From contig NZ_AP025158.1 in the NCBI RefSeq assembly GCF_019974155.1, positions 62,001-126,000 on the forward strand: a stretch of 64,000 nt of DNA, in the 5' to 3' direction. The translations under genes and the position numbers were made by a program. Origin of the DNA: Thermus thermophilus. GTDB taxonomy: Bacteria; Deinococcota; Deinococci; Deinococcales; Thermaceae. This document shows, one piece after another, positions 43,092 to 52,712 of the stretch; position 1 is the first letter of the stretch, and every line of letters starts with the position of its first letter. A model generated the notes under the pieces. That model was not told where the DNA came from. It made no database searches and saw nothing but the letters and a program-made list of their open reading frames with translations.

Positions 43092-44477
43092 CTAAAGGGC
43101 CTCCGCCACCTTCAGGAGGGTGCGCACCCCGAAGCCCGTTCCCCCCTCGGGGCCCAGGGCGTGGGCCTTCCTGGCGAAGGCGGGCCCGGCGATGTCCAGG
43201 TGGACGAGGGGCACTCGCACGAACTCCGCCAGGAAGAGGGCGGCGGTGATGGCCCCGCCGTAGCGGTCCCCCACGTTCTTAAGGTCGGCCACGGGGCTTT
43301 TCAGCTTCTCCCGGTAGGCCTTCTCCAAGGGCATGGGCCAGACCTTCTCCCCCGCCCCTTCCGCCGCCTCCCGCACCTTCTCCCCCCAGGAGGGCTCGGT
43401 GGCGAAGAGGGCCGCCACCTCCTCCCCCAGGGCCACCACCGCCGCCCCCGTGAGGGTGGAAAGCTCCAGGATGCGCTCCGCCCCCTCCCTTTCGGCGTAG
43501 GCCAGGGCGTCGGCCAGGGTGAGGCGCCCTTCGGCGTCGGTGTTCATCACCTCCACGGTCTTGCCGGAGAGGGTCTTGAGCACGTCCCCCACCCGGTAGG
43601 CCCGCCCGGAGACCAGGTTCTCGCAGGCGGCGATGTAGCCCCTTAGCTCCACGGGAAGGCCCAAAAGGGCCGCGGCCTTGAAGGCCCCAAGCACCGCCGC
43701 CGCCCCCGCCATGTCCCCCTTCATGGTGGCCATGCCCTCCGTGGGCTTTAGGGAGTAGCCGCCGGAGTCAAAGGTGAGGCCCTTCCCCACCAGGTCCAGC
43801 CGGGCCTTAGGGCTTGGCGGGGCGTAGCGGAGGCGGATGAACCGGGGCGGGTTCTCTGAGCCCTGGGCCACGGCGAGGAAGGCCCCCATGCCGAGCTCGG
43901 CGATGGCCTTCTCGTCCAGGACCTCCACCTCCACCCCCAGGGCCCTAAGCTCCAAGGCCCGCTCCGCCAGGGCCTCGGGGGTGAGGAGGTTGGGGGGCTC
44001 GTTCACCAGGTCCCGGGCCAGGTAGACCCCTTCCGCCACCTTCCTCGCCCGGTCCAAAAGGGCCTCGGGGACCCCGGAAAGGTGGAGGGTAAGGGCCTTT
44101 TCCTCCCTCTTGGTCTTGTGCCGGTCAAAGCGGTAGGCCCCGAGGAGAAGCCCCTCGGCCAGGGCGTAGGCGTCCTCCAGAGGCTCCACCAGGGCCTCGA
44201 GGAAGGCGAGCCTCTGGAGGGCCTGGGCGAGCCTCCCCCCGCTTTCCCGGTCGTCCTCGCCCCGCCCGAAGAGGAGGACGGGGCCTTCCTCCGTGTAGAG
44301 GAGAAGGCTCTCCCCCGCCTTAAGCCCCGCCTCCTTCAGGGCCTGCCGTAGCCGCCCCCCAAGGCGGGCGTCCAGGGCCTCCCCCTGGGGGAGGAGGGCG
44401 CCTTCCTTGGCCCAGACCACCTTGAGGGGGGCCTGGCCCTCGGCCAGGCCGGCCTTGGCGCTTTTGAGGGTGACCAT
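43092..44477 (-). CDS. pepA: Leucyl aminopeptidase, M17 family (461 aa)
   Basis: Hexameric two-metal exopeptidase. The catalytic domain contains LVGKGLTFDSGGYSLKPTEGM with the first Lys and Asp, MKGDMAGAAAVLGAF, and the signature VMNTDAEGRLTLADALAYAE. The N-terminal 150 residues are a macro-like domain. PLVHLDIAGPAF and EGGTGFGVRTLL end the protein. It releases N-terminal amino acids in peptide turnover. It is divergent from the DUF1385 gene with about 40 bp between starts. Confidence 0.93.
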   Translation of the reverse strand: MVTLKSAKAGLAEGQAPLKVVWAKEGALLPQGEALDARLGGRLRQALKEAGLKAGESLLLYTEEGPVLLFGRGEDDRESGGRLAQALQRLAFLEALVEPLEDAYALAEGLLLGAYRFDRHKTKREEKALTLHLSGVPEALLDRARKVAEGVYLARDLVNEPPNLLTPEALAERALELRALGVEVEVLDEKAIAELGMGAFLAVAQGSENPPRFIRLRYAPPSPKARLDLVGKGLTFDSGGYSLKPTEGMATMKGDMAGAAAVLGAFKAAALLGLPVELRGYIAACENLVSGRAYRVGDVLKTLSGKTVEVMNTDAEGRLTLADALAYAEREGAERILELSTLTGAAVVALGEEVAALFATEPSWGEKVREAAEGAGEKVWPMPLEKAYREKLKSPVADLKNVGDRYGGAITAALFLAEFVRVPLVHLDIAGPAFARKAHALGPEGGTGFGVRTLLKVAEAL

Positions 44478-44517
44478 GGGCTACGTTTTACCACGGGGGC
44501 GTGGCAGAATGGGAGGG

Positions 44518-45399
44518 ATGCGGTGGCTTCTCCTGGCGAAGCAGGCCGTCCTCGGGGGGGCGGCGGCCCTCGAGGGGGTGATGATGAAGGCCCCTTGGGC
44601 CTGGGCCCTGGCGGTGCGCCTGCCGGACGGGAAGATCCACGTGGAACGCCACGAGGAGAGGGCCCTCACCGAGCGCTACCCCTGGGCGAGGCTTCCCCTC
44701 CTCCGGGGGGTGGTGGCCCTCTTTGACGCCCTTTCCGTGAGCTACCGGGCCCTGGCGCGAAGCGCCGAGCTCGCCGGGGGCGAGGAGGTTTCCCGGGGGG
44801 CGCTTTGGGGGACGGTGGCGGTGAGCCTCCTCGTGGGCATCGCCCTTTTCATCGTCTTCCCGGGCTTCCTCGCCGGGCTTTTCGTGGACGCCGCCCGCCA
44901 CCCCGTGCTCTACAACCTCCTCGCGGGCCTCCTCAAGGTGGGGATTTTGGTGGGCTACCTCCTCTTCATCCGGCGCATGCCGGAGATCCGGCGCTTCTTC
45001 ATGTACCACGGGGCGGAGCACAAGGCCATCCACGCCTACGAGAAGGGGCTTCCCCTCACCGTGGAGAACGTCCTGGCCCAGCCCCGCTTCCACCCCCGGT
45101 GCGGCACCACCTTCCTCGCCTTCGTCGTCGTGGTCTCGGTCCTGGTCTACAGCCTCGTCCCCGCCCCCGAGGTCCTCTGGTGGCGGCTTCTTGCGAGGGT
45201 CCTCTTCCTGCCCCTGGTGGCGGCCTTGGCCTATGAGCTCCTCTACTTCTCCGCCCGGCACCAAGACCCCGTCTCCCGCTTCTTCCGGGAGCTCGGCTTC
45301 CGCTTCCAGGCCCTCACCGTGGCCGAGCCCACCCCGGAGATGGTGGAGGTGGCCATCCGGAGCACCGAGGCGGCCCTAGGGGAGAGGGTGGTGGCATGA
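44518..45399 (+). CDS. DUF1385 (YqhQ-type) membrane protein (293 aa)
   Basis: Integral membrane protein of unknown function found in Gram-positives and Thermus. The signature is AVLGGAAALEGVMMKAP at the N-terminus, then RLPLLRGVVALFDALSVSYRAL and FFMYHGAEHKAIHAYEKGLP with a conserved H-G-A-E-H-K, and HPRCGTTFL. Four to five hydrophobic helices. ATG 44518 is preferred, with ATG 44509 three codons upstream as alternative. The mnmA start overlaps its stop by 4 bp. Confidence 0.82.
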   Translation: MRWLLLAKQAVLGGAAALEGVMMKAPWAWALAVRLPDGKIHVERHEERALTERYPWARLPLLRGVVALFDALSVSYRALARSAELAGGEEVSRGALWGTVAVSLLVGIALFIVFPGFLAGLFVDAARHPVLYNLLAGLLKVGILVGYLLFIRRMPEIRRFFMYHGAEHKAIHAYEKGLPLTVENVLAQPRFHPRCGTTFLAFVVVVSVLVYSLVPAPEVLWWRLLARVLFLPLVAALAYELLYFSARHQDPVSRFFRELGFRFQALTVAEPTPEMVEVAIRSTEAALGERVVA

Positions 45400-46505
45400 A
45401 GCGGGTTTTGGTGGCCATGTCCGGGGGGGTGGACTCCTCCGTGGCCGCCCTCCTCCTCAAGGAGGCGGGCTACGAGGTGGTGGGGGCCATGATGCGTTTC
45501 TGGCCCGACCTCCCGCCCCCAAGCCTAGAGGCGGGAAAGCCCCGGGCCTGGGAGAGCTGCTGCACCCCCGACGCCGCCTACGAGGCGAGGCGGGTGGCGG
45601 ACCTTCTGGGCATCCCCTTCTACCTCCTGGACTACCGGGAGGTCTTTGAGGAGGAGATCGTCTCCCCCTTTCTCCGGGACTACGCCCAGGGGCGCACCCC
45701 AAACCCCTGCGCCCGGTGCAACACCTTCGTCAAGTTCGGGGCCCTCCTCAAGCAGGCCCGGAGGCTCGGCCTGGACTACGTGGCCACGGGCCACTACGTG
45801 CGGAAGGAGGGCCTTGCCCTCCTGAGGGGCCGTGACCCCAACAAGGACCAGACCTACTTCCTCTGGGGCACCCCCAAGGAGGCCCTTCCCCACCTCCTCT
45901 TCCCCGTGGGGGGGCTCACCAAGCCCGAGGTGCGGGCCCTGGCCGAGAAGGCGGGCCTCCCCACGGCGAGGAGGCCCGAAAGCCAGAACCTCTGCTTCGT
46001 GGCCGGCGACCTCAAGGGCTTCCTCAAGGAGCGCCTGAAGCCCAGGCCCGGCCCCCTGGTGGACGCCCTCACGGGGGAGGTGGTGGGGGAGCACGAAGGG
46101 GCGAGCCTCTACACCCTGGGCCAGCGGAAGGGCCTCGGGCTTTACAAGAGCCACCTGGAGCGGTACGTGGTGGGGGTGGACCCCGGGAGGAACGTGGTCT
46201 ACGTGGGCCCCAAGGAGGCCTGCTACTTTGGGGGCCTGGAAGGGGAAGGCCTCAACCTCCTCGCCGAGCTTCCCGAGGAGGTGGAGGTCCAAGTGCGCTA
46301 CCGCACGCCCCCCGTGCGGGCCAAGGTGGAGTCCCTAAGCCCCTTGCGCCTCCGCTTTGCCCACCCCGTCTTCGCCGTGACCCCAGGGCAGAGCGCCGTC
46401 TTCTACCGGGGGGAGAGGCTTCTTGGGGGCGCGGTGATCCGCAGGGGGCTTTACAACCTGGCGGGGCTGGATGGGGTGGGCCTCGAGGCCCTGACCGTCC
46501 CCTGA
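45396..46505 (+). CDS. mnmA: tRNA-specific 2-thiouridylase (369 aa)
   Basis: Adenylates and thiolates U34 of tRNA-Lys, Glu and Gln. PP-loop AMSGGVDSSVAALLLKEAGY at the N-terminus. Catalytic Cys residues are in PNPCARCNTFVKFG and SQNLCFVAGD, and the tRNA-binding GHYVRKEG and DQTYFLWG follow. The C-terminal barrel ends AVTPGQSAVFYRGERLLGGAVI. Full length. In Thermus a separate thiolation route makes the T-loop s2T54; this gene is the anticodon enzyme. Confidence 0.95.
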   Translation: MKRVLVAMSGGVDSSVAALLLKEAGYEVVGAMMRFWPDLPPPSLEAGKPRAWESCCTPDAAYEARRVADLLGIPFYLLDYREVFEEEIVSPFLRDYAQGRTPNPCARCNTFVKFGALLKQARRLGLDYVATGHYVRKEGLALLRGRDPNKDQTYFLWGTPKEALPHLLFPVGGLTKPEVRALAEKAGLPTARRPESQNLCFVAGDLKGFLKERLKPRPGPLVDALTGEVVGEHEGASLYTLGQRKGLGLYKSHLERYVVGVDPGRNVVYVGPKEACYFGGLEGEGLNLLAELPEEVEVQVRYRTPPVRAKVESLSPLRLRFAHPVFAVTPGQSAVFYRGERLLGGAVIRRGLYNLAGLDGVGLEALTVP

Positions 46506-46566
46506 CAATTCCCCCCAAGACTTGAAGGCGGGAGGGAAAAACCCTCCTAGGAACGGGAGGTAAGCT

Positions 46567-47532
46567 ATGCGTAAAGCCATTGGTCTCGTGCTTCTAGCGC
46601 TGGCGGGCCCCGCCCTGGCCCAGATCCGGGCGGACGGGTCCTCCACCGTCTACCCCGTCACCCAGGCGGTGGCGGAGGAGTTCACTGCCCGCAACCCCAA
46701 CATCCGCGTGGTGGTGGCCTTCTCCGGAACGGGCGGCGGCTTCAAGAAGTTCTGCCGGGGAGAAACGGACATCCAAAACGCCAGCCGGCCCATCCGGCCG
46801 GAGGAGCTCGAGGTCTGCCGGGAAAACGGCATCCAGTTCCTTGAGCTCCCCGTGGCCTACGACGCCCTCACCGTCATCGTCAACCCCAAGAACACCTGGG
46901 CCACCTGCCTGAAGACGAGCGAGCTCAAGGCCATCTGGGAGCCGGGCTCCAAGATCCAGCGCTGGAACCAGATCCGCCAAGGCTGGCCCAACCAGCCCTT
47001 GAGGCTCTACGGCGCGGGCGCGGACTCCGGGACCTTTGACTACTTCACCGAGGCCATCGTGGGCAAGGCCAAGGCCATCCGCACCGACTACCAGCCCACG
47101 GAAGACGACAACGTCACCATCAAGGGGGTCGCCGGGGACACCTACGCCATGGGCTTCCTGGGCTACGCCTACTACGAGGAGAACAAGGGCAAGGTGAAGG
47201 CCGTGGCCATTGACCACGGCAAGGGGTGCGTCCTGCCCTCCCGGGAGACGGTTCTGAACGGCACCTACCAGCCCCTCTCCCGGCCCCTCTTCATCTACGT
47301 GAACCTAAAGAGCTTGGACCGGCCCGAGGTGCGGGCCTTCGTGGACTTCTACCTCTCCCCCGCCGCCCGCAGGGCCATCCGCTCCACCGGGTACGTGGAG
47401 CTTCCCGAGGAGGCCTACCGCATCGGCCAGGAGCTGGTGAAGCGGAGGAAGACAGGCACCTTCTTCATGGACCTCCCCGCGGGCACGCCCCTCTCCAAGT
47501 TCATCCAGGAGCTGGAGAAGGAGCTTCGCTAA
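46567..47532 (+). CDS. pstS: Phosphate ABC transporter substrate-binding protein (321 aa)
   Basis: Periplasmic phosphate receptor. A signal peptide of about 19 residues ends ALAQ. The mature part begins IRADGSSTVYPVTQAVAEEF with the phosphate-binding Ser/Thr loop, then FSGTGGGFKKFCRGETDIQNASRPI in content and LYGAGADSGTFDYFTEAIVG. The pair of Cys at FCRGE and EVCRENG may form a disulfide. It is followed by pstC after a strong intercistronic hairpin. A ggaggg/ccctcc hairpin precedes the gene (46531-46547). Confidence 0.94.
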   Translation: MRKAIGLVLLALAGPALAQIRADGSSTVYPVTQAVAEEFTARNPNIRVVVAFSGTGGGFKKFCRGETDIQNASRPIRPEELEVCRENGIQFLELPVAYDALTVIVNPKNTWATCLKTSELKAIWEPGSKIQRWNQIRQGWPNQPLRLYGAGADSGTFDYFTEAIVGKAKAIRTDYQPTEDDNVTIKGVAGDTYAMGFLGYAYYEENKGKVKAVAIDHGKGCVLPSRETVLNGTYQPLSRPLFIYVNLKSLDRPEVRAFVDFYLSPAARRAIRSTGYVELPEEAYRIGQELVKRRKTGTFFMDLPAGTPLSKFIQELEKELR

Positions 47533-47544
47533 CCCTGGGCTCCA

Positions 47545-47570
47545 GGGGGTGGGGGGTACCCCCCACCCCC
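47545..47570 (+). other. Intercistronic palindrome between pstS and pstC
   Basis: A perfect 26-bp palindrome with 12-bp G/C arms around a central TA, followed by tttag. It can act as partial terminator or as a 3' block to RNA decay, so that the receptor mRNA is more abundant than the channel mRNA. Confidence 0.65.
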
Positions 47571-47587
47571 TTTAGAATGGGGTAGGC

Positions 47588-48490
47588 ATGGAGATCCTGA
47601 AGCAGCGGCCCTCCCGGCACCCTGCGGAACGCCTCACCTTCCTCGTCCTCCTCCTCCTCTCCTCCGTCACCCTCCTCACCACCCTGGGGGTGATCCTGAG
47701 CCTTCTTGGGGACGTGGTCCAGTTTTTCCGCCGGGTGCCCCTCGCCGAGTTCCTCTTCGCCCCCGAGTGGACCCCCCTTTTCGCCGAGCCCCGGTACGGC
47801 ATCGCCCCCCTCCTCGCCGGCACCTTTCTGGTGACGGCCATCGCCCTCTTCGTGGCCGTACCGTTGGGCCTCGCCCTCGCCGTTTACGTTTCCGAGTACC
47901 TGCCTTCGGACAAGCGGGCCCGGGTGCTCGGGGTGCTGGAGCTCTTTGAGGGCATCCCCACGGTGGTCTTCGGCTACTTCGCCCTTCTTTTCGTCACCCC
48001 CCTCTTGCAAAAGGTCATCCCCGGTCTAAGCCTTTTCAACCCCCTTTCGGCGGGTCTGGTGATGGGCTTCGCCATCCTGCCCTACGTCTCCAACGTGGCC
48101 GCCGACGCCATGCAGTCCGTGCCCCGGAGCATCCGGGAAGCGGCCTACGCCCTGGGGGCGAGGCCCTACGAGGTGGCCCTCAGGGTGGTCCTCCCGGCGG
48201 CCCTTTCCGGCGTGATCGCCGCCATCATCCTCGCCTCAAGCCGCGCCATCGGGGAGACCATGATCGTGGCCATCGCCGCCGGGCAACGCCCCACCCTCAC
48301 CCTGGACCCCCGGGAGACCATCGCCACCATGACGAGCTACATCGTCCAGGCGGCCACCGGGGACCAGCCCGTGGGCTCCACCGCCTACTACGCCCTCTTC
48401 GCCGTGGGCTTCACCCTCTTCTTCCTCACCCTCCTCCTCAACGTCCTGGCCCAGTACATCGTGGAACGCTACCGGGAGCGGTATGAATAG
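47588..48490 (+). CDS. pstC: Phosphate ABC transporter permease PstC (300 aa)
   Basis: Membrane channel half with six helices. The conserved block LAVYVSEYLPSDKRARVLGVLELFEGIPTVVFGYFAL in content and the EAA-type loop SVPRSIREAAYALGARPYEVALRVVLPAALSG contact PstB. ASSRAIGETMIVAIAAG is the family signature. It overlaps pstA by 8 bp. Confidence 0.94.
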   Translation: MEILKQRPSRHPAERLTFLVLLLLSSVTLLTTLGVILSLLGDVVQFFRRVPLAEFLFAPEWTPLFAEPRYGIAPLLAGTFLVTAIALFVAVPLGLALAVYVSEYLPSDKRARVLGVLELFEGIPTVVFGYFALLFVTPLLQKVIPGLSLFNPLSAGLVMGFAILPYVSNVAADAMQSVPRSIREAAYALGARPYEVALRVVLPAALSGVIAAIILASSRAIGETMIVAIAAGQRPTLTLDPRETIATMTSYIVQAATGDQPVGSTAYYALFAVGFTLFFLTLLLNVLAQYIVERYRERYE

Positions 48491-49688
48491 GACCCCTACC
48501 CCAGAAGCCTTCGGTCAAGACCCCTGGAAGGCCCGCATTGACCGGGTCTTCGCCCGGGCCCTCGTCCTCCCCCTCCTCCTGGCCCTAGGGCTTCTCGCCC
48601 TCCTCCTCGGGGACACCCTCTACCGCAGCGTTTCCGTCCAGGTGGTGCGGGCCGACATGGGGCCCGGGCACACCTACCCCTTGGGCCTTTCGGCGGAGGC
48701 CATCCTCCAAAAGGAGCTCCTGGCCCAGGGCTACACCGAGGAGGAGGCGGCCTTCATGCTCCAAGACCCCAAGGAGCGCGACGCCCTCTTCCTGCAAAAC
48801 CGGGTGGAGCTCATGTGGAACACCCACGAGGGCCCCTTCCGTTACGTGGTCACCAACGTCTACGACGAGCGGGTGGCGGACTTCTCCCTGGCGGAAGGGC
48901 TTCGGCGCTGGAACGAGCTCAAGGCCAACCTTCAGGAAGGGGAGCGCCTGGTCTTGAACCCCTGGCTGGACCAGACCTTCCTCACCCGCCCTCCCTCCCG
49001 CTCCCCCCTCACGGCGGGCATCGGGGTGGCCATCTGGGGCACGGTCTGGGTCCTCTCCTTGGCCCTCCTCCTCGCCATCCCGGTGGGGATCGGGACCGCC
49101 ATCCTCCTGGAGGAGTACCTGCGGGAGGGCCGGCTTTCCCGGATCCTCGAGGTCAACCTCCGCAACCTCGCCGGGGTGCCCTCCATCGTCTACGGGCTCC
49201 TGGGCCTGGCCCTCTTCGTGCGGGGAATGGGGCTCGGTCCCTCGGTCCTGGCCGCCGCCCTCACCCTGGGGCTTTTGGGCATCCCGGTCATCGTGGTCAC
49301 CGCCCGGGAGGCCCTGAGGGCCGTTCCCGATTCCCTGCGGCAGGCGGCCTTCGCCCTTGGGGCCACCCGGAGGCAGGTGGTCTTCCGGGTGGTGGTGCCC
49401 GCCGCCTTGCCCGGTATGGTCACCGGGGTGATCCTCTCCGCCGCCAGGCTCATCGGCGAGGCCGCGCCCCTCCTCCTGGTGGGCGCGGCGGCCTACGTCC
49501 CCTTCTTCCCTTCGGGACCCCTTTCCCAGTACACCGTGGTCCCGGTGCAGATCTACCTCTGGATCAGCCAGAACCAGCCCGAGTTCGCCCGGGTGGCGGC
49601 GGCGGGCATCCTGGTGATGCTCCTTCTCCTTTCCGTGCTCTACCTCATGGCCCTTTACCTCAGGAACCGCTTTAGGAGGGAATGGTGA
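48483..49688 (+). CDS. pstA: Phosphate ABC transporter permease PstA, with large N-terminal loop (401 aa)
   Basis: Second channel half. The membrane domain from about residue 170 carries [11 protein letters not shown]-like [38 protein letters not shown] and the EAA loop [32 protein letters not shown]. The protein is about 110 residues longer than common PstA: after the first helix a soluble region (about 50-160, Glu-rich, including [19 protein letters not shown]) faces the periplasm. It overlaps pstB by 7 bp. Confidence 0.92.
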   Translation: MNRTPTPEAFGQDPWKARIDRVFARALVLPLLLALGLLALLLGDTLYRSVSVQVVRADMGPGHTYPLGLSAEAILQKELLAQGYTEEEAAFMLQDPKERDALFLQNRVELMWNTHEGPFRYVVTNVYDERVADFSLAEGLRRWNELKANLQEGERLVLNPWLDQTFLTRPPSRSPLTAGIGVAIWGTVWVLSLALLLAIPVGIGTAILLEEYLREGRLSRILEVNLRNLAGVPSIVYGLLGLALFVRGMGLGPSVLAAALTLGLLGIPVIVVTAREALRAVPDSLRQAAFALGATRRQVVFRVVVPAALPGMVTGVILSAARLIGEAAPLLLVGAAAYVPFFPSGPLSQYTVVPVQIYLWISQNQPEFARVAAAGILVMLLLLSVLYLMALYLRNRFRREW

Positions 49689-50497
49689 GCCTGGAACAGC
49701 TCAAGGAACACGAGACCGTGCGCACCGACCCGGTGCCGGAAAGCCGGGCCTTGGTGGACGTCCGAAGGCTAAGCCTTTGGTACGGCACAAAGCAGGCCCT
49801 CTACGACATCTCCGTGCGCTTTCCCAAAAACCAGGTCACGGCCATCATCGGCCCCTCGGGGTGCGGGAAGAGCACCCTCCTCCGCTCCCTGAACCGCATG
49901 AACGACCTGGTGCCCGGGGTGCGGGTGAAGGGAGAGGTCCTCTACGAAGGGGTGAACATCTACGACCCCCGGGTGGACCCGGTGGCGGTGCGGCGCCACA
50001 TCGGCATGGTCTTCCAGAAGCCCAACCCCTTCCCCAAGACCATCTTTGAGAACGTGGCCTTCGGCCTCCGGCTCATGGGGATTAAGGGAAGCGAGCTGGA
50101 AGACCGGGTGGTGGAGGCCCTGAAGCGGGCCGCCCTATGGGAAGAGGTCAAGGACCGCTTCAAGAAGGAAAGCGGCCTGAGGCTTTCCGGCGGCCAGCAG
50201 CAGAGGCTTTGCATCGCCCGGGCCATCGCCGTGGAGCCGCCCCTCCTCCTCATGGACGAGCCCACGAGCGCCTTGGACCCCATCGCCACCCAGGCCATTG
50301 AGGACCTGATCCTGGAGCTGAAGGAGCGCTACACGGTCGTCATCGTCACCCACAACATGCAGCAAGCCGCCCGGGTCTCCGACCGCACCCTTTTCATGCA
50401 CCTGGGGGTCCTGGTGGAGGAAGGCCCCACCGAGGTGATCTTCACCAAGCCCAAGCACCCTTACACCGAGGCCTACATCACCGGGCGCTTCGGCTAA
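49682..50497 (+). CDS. pstB: Phosphate ABC transporter ATPase (271 aa)
   Basis: Energises PstCA. Walker A is [22 protein letters not shown]-loop [21 protein letters not shown], signature [21 protein letters not shown] (LSGGQ), Walker [17 protein letters not shown] and the H-loop [15 protein letters not shown]. The last residues [14 protein letters not shown] are the usual PstB end. No phoU follows; an MFS transporter begins 9 bp later. Confidence 0.96.
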   Translation: MVSLEQLKEHETVRTDPVPESRALVDVRRLSLWYGTKQALYDISVRFPKNQVTAIIGPSGCGKSTLLRSLNRMNDLVPGVRVKGEVLYEGVNIYDPRVDPVAVRRHIGMVFQKPNPFPKTIFENVAFGLRLMGIKGSELEDRVVEALKRAALWEEVKDRFKKESGLRLSGGQQQRLCIARAIAVEPPLLLMDEPTSALDPIATQAIEDLILELKERYTVVIVTHNMQQAARVSDRTLFMHLGVLVEEGPTEVIFTKPKHPYTEAYITGRFG

Positions 50498-50506
50498 AAT
50501 CGGCCC

Positions 50507-51679
50507 ATGTCGCCCCTTGCCCTCCTCTTCCTCACCCTCTTCAACAGCGTTCTGGGCCTCTCCATCCTCTTCCCCATCCTGGGGCCTTTGGGCAGGGCGC
50601 TGGGCCTCACCGAGGTCCAGGTGGGCCTCTTCTCCACGGGCTACGCCCTCATGCAGTTCCTCCTTTCCCCCTACTGGGGCAGGCGGAGCGAACGGGGCCG
50701 GAAGCCCGTCCTCCTCGTGGGCATCCTGGGCTTCGCGGCGAGCTTCCTCCTCTTCGGCGTCTTCGCCCTCCTGGGGGAGCGGGGCCTCGTGCCCCCGGGA
50801 CTCCTTTTTATCCTGCTCCTCCTCGCGCGGCTTCTCGGCGGGGCCTTCAGCTCCGCCACCCTGCCCACGGCCCAGGCCTACGTGGCCGACGTTACGGGGC
50901 GGGAGAACCGCACCGCGGGGATGGCCCTCTTGGGGGCGGCCTTTGGCCTCGCGGTGATCCTGGGGCCCGCCCTGGGGGCGGGGCTTGCCGCCCTCTTCGG
51001 CCTCCTCGCCCCCGTCTTCTTCTCGGCGGGGATCGCCCTCCTGAACGCCCTTTTCGTCCACCTGGTCCTCCCCGAGTCCAAACCCCGGGGGACCGAAGCC
51101 GGGGCGCGGCTTTCCCCCTTTGACCCCAGGGTCTTCCCCCTCCTCCTCCTCGGCCTCGCCCTCAACCTTTCCAGCGTGGCCCTGGAGCAGACCATCGCCT
51201 TTTACTTCCAGGACCGGCTTCTCCTCGGCGGGGTGGAGACGGCCCAGAAGGTGGGCCTGGCCCTGGTCCTCTACGGGGTCGTGGCCGTCTTCGTCCAGGG
51301 CGTCCTGGTGCGCAAGACCGGCTGGCCCCCGAGGGTCCTCCTCTCCCTGGGCCTACCCTTGGGGATCCTGGGCTTCGTCCTCCTGGTCTACGCCGAGACC
51401 TTCTGGGCCCTCGCCCTGGGCCTCGCCCTCCAGGGGGCGGGGCAGGGGCTCGCCCTCCCCGGGGTCACGGCGGCCCTCTCCCTGGCCGTGGGCGAGGGGG
51501 AGCAGGGCCTGGTGGCGGGGCTCAACAGCTCCGCCCAGGCCCTGGGGAGGATGCTCGGGCCCCTCGTGGGCACGGGGCTCTACCGCCTGGCCCCCGAAGG
51601 ACCCTATGTCCTTGGGGCCTCCCTCCTCCTCCTCACCCTCCTCTTCCTCCCCGCCCTCTTCCGCCGGGCGAGGCTTTAG
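50507..51679 (+). CDS. MFS transporter, DHA1/TetA-like (390 aa)
   Basis: Twelve-helix secondary transporter, probably a drug or metabolite exporter. The loop after helix 2 has SPYWGRRSERGRKPVLLVG, the MFS motif A (G-x-x-x-D-R-x-G-R-R-like), and LLLARLLGGAFSSATLPTAQAYVADVTGRENR matches DHA1 exporters. Substrate is unknown. It ends 1 bp before recF and follows pstB closely, so it may be part of the pst transcript. Confidence 0.85.
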   Translation: MSPLALLFLTLFNSVLGLSILFPILGPLGRALGLTEVQVGLFSTGYALMQFLLSPYWGRRSERGRKPVLLVGILGFAASFLLFGVFALLGERGLVPPGLLFILLLLARLLGGAFSSATLPTAQAYVADVTGRENRTAGMALLGAAFGLAVILGPALGAGLAALFGLLAPVFFSAGIALLNALFVHLVLPESKPRGTEAGARLSPFDPRVFPLLLLGLALNLSSVALEQTIAFYFQDRLLLGGVETAQKVGLALVLYGVVAVFVQGVLVRKTGWPPRVLLSLGLPLGILGFVLLVYAETFWALALGLALQGAGQGLALPGVTAALSLAVGEGEQGLVAGLNSSAQALGRMLGPLVGTGLYRLAPEGPYVLGASLLLLTLLFLPALFRRARL

Positions 51680-51680
51680 C

Positions 51681-52712
51681 ATGCGGCTTCTCCTCTTCCG
51701 GCAGCGGAACTTCCGCAACCTGGCCCTGGAGGCCTACCGCCCCCCGCCGGGCCTTTCCGCCCTGGTGGGGGCCAACGCCCAGGGGAAGACGAGCCTCCTC
51801 CTGGGGATCCACCTGGCCCTAGGGGGGGAGGTCCCCCTGGGCCTTGCCGACCTCGTCCGCTTCGGGGAGGAGGAGGCTTGGCTCCTCGCCGAGGTGGAGA
51901 CGGAGCTTGGGGCCTACCGCTTGGAGCACCGCCTGGGCCCCGGGGGGCGGGAGGTCTTCCTGAACGGGAAGCGGGTGGGCCTTCGGACCCTTTGGGAGCT
52001 TCCCGGCTCGGTCCTCGTCTCCCCTTTGGACCTCGAGGTGGTCCTCGGGGCCAAGGAGGAGCGGCGGGCCTACCTGGACCGGCTCATCGCCCGCTTTTCC
52101 CGCCGCTATGCCGCCCTCCTTTCCGCCTACGAGAGGGCGCTGCGCCAGCGGAACGCCCTCCTCAAGGCCGGGGGGGAGGGCCTTTCCGCCTGGGACCGGG
52201 AGCTCGCCCGCCACGGGGACGAGATCGTGGCCCTAAGGCGCCGCTTCCTCCGGCGCTTCGCCCCCATCCTGCGGGAGGTCCACGCCGCCCTCGCCGCCAA
52301 GGAGGCGGGGCTTCGCTTGGAGGAGACCGCGGGGGAAGGGGTGCTCCGAGCCCTCGAGGCCAGCCGGGCCGAGGAGCGGGAGCGGGGCCAGACTCTGGTG
52401 GGGCCCCACCGGGACGACCTGGTCTTCCTCCTGGAGGGGCGGCCCGCCCACCGGTTCGCCAGCCGCGGGGAGGCCAAGACCCTGGCCCTGGCCCTGCGCC
52501 TCGCCGAGCACCGCCTCCTCGGCGAGCACCACGGCGAGCCCCCCCTCCTCCTCGTGGACGAGTGGGGAGAGGAGCTGGACGAGGCCCGCAGGCGGGCCGT
52601 CCTCGCCTACGCCGAGGCCCTGCCCCAGGCCATCCTGGCGGGGCTGGAAGCCCCCCCGGGGGTGCCGGTATGCTCGGTGGTACGAGGGGTGGTCCTGTGC
52701 CCTGGCGCCTGA
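51681..52712 (+). CDS. recF: DNA replication/repair protein RecF (343 aa)
   Basis: SMC-like ATPase that with RecO/RecR loads RecA at gaps. N-terminal FRNFRNL-like RQRNFRNLALEA, Walker A VGANAQGKTSLLLGIHLALG, and the C-terminal QTLVGPHRDDLVFLLEGRPA, ASRGEAKTLALALRLAEH (signature) and LLLVDEWGEELDEARR (Walker B). The ATP site GANAQGKT is intact. It is not next to dnaA/dnaN here but overlaps dciA by 16 bp. Confidence 0.93.
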   Translation: MRLLLFRQRNFRNLALEAYRPPPGLSALVGANAQGKTSLLLGIHLALGGEVPLGLADLVRFGEEEAWLLAEVETELGAYRLEHRLGPGGREVFLNGKRVGLRTLWELPGSVLVSPLDLEVVLGAKEERRAYLDRLIARFSRRYAALLSAYERALRQRNALLKAGGEGLSAWDRELARHGDEIVALRRRFLRRFAPILREVHAALAAKEAGLRLEETAGEGVLRALEASRAEERERGQTLVGPHRDDLVFLLEGRPAHRFASRGEAKTLALALRLAEHRLLGEHHGEPPLLLVDEWGEELDEARRRAVLAYAEALPQAILAGLEAPPGVPVCSVVRGVVLCPGA

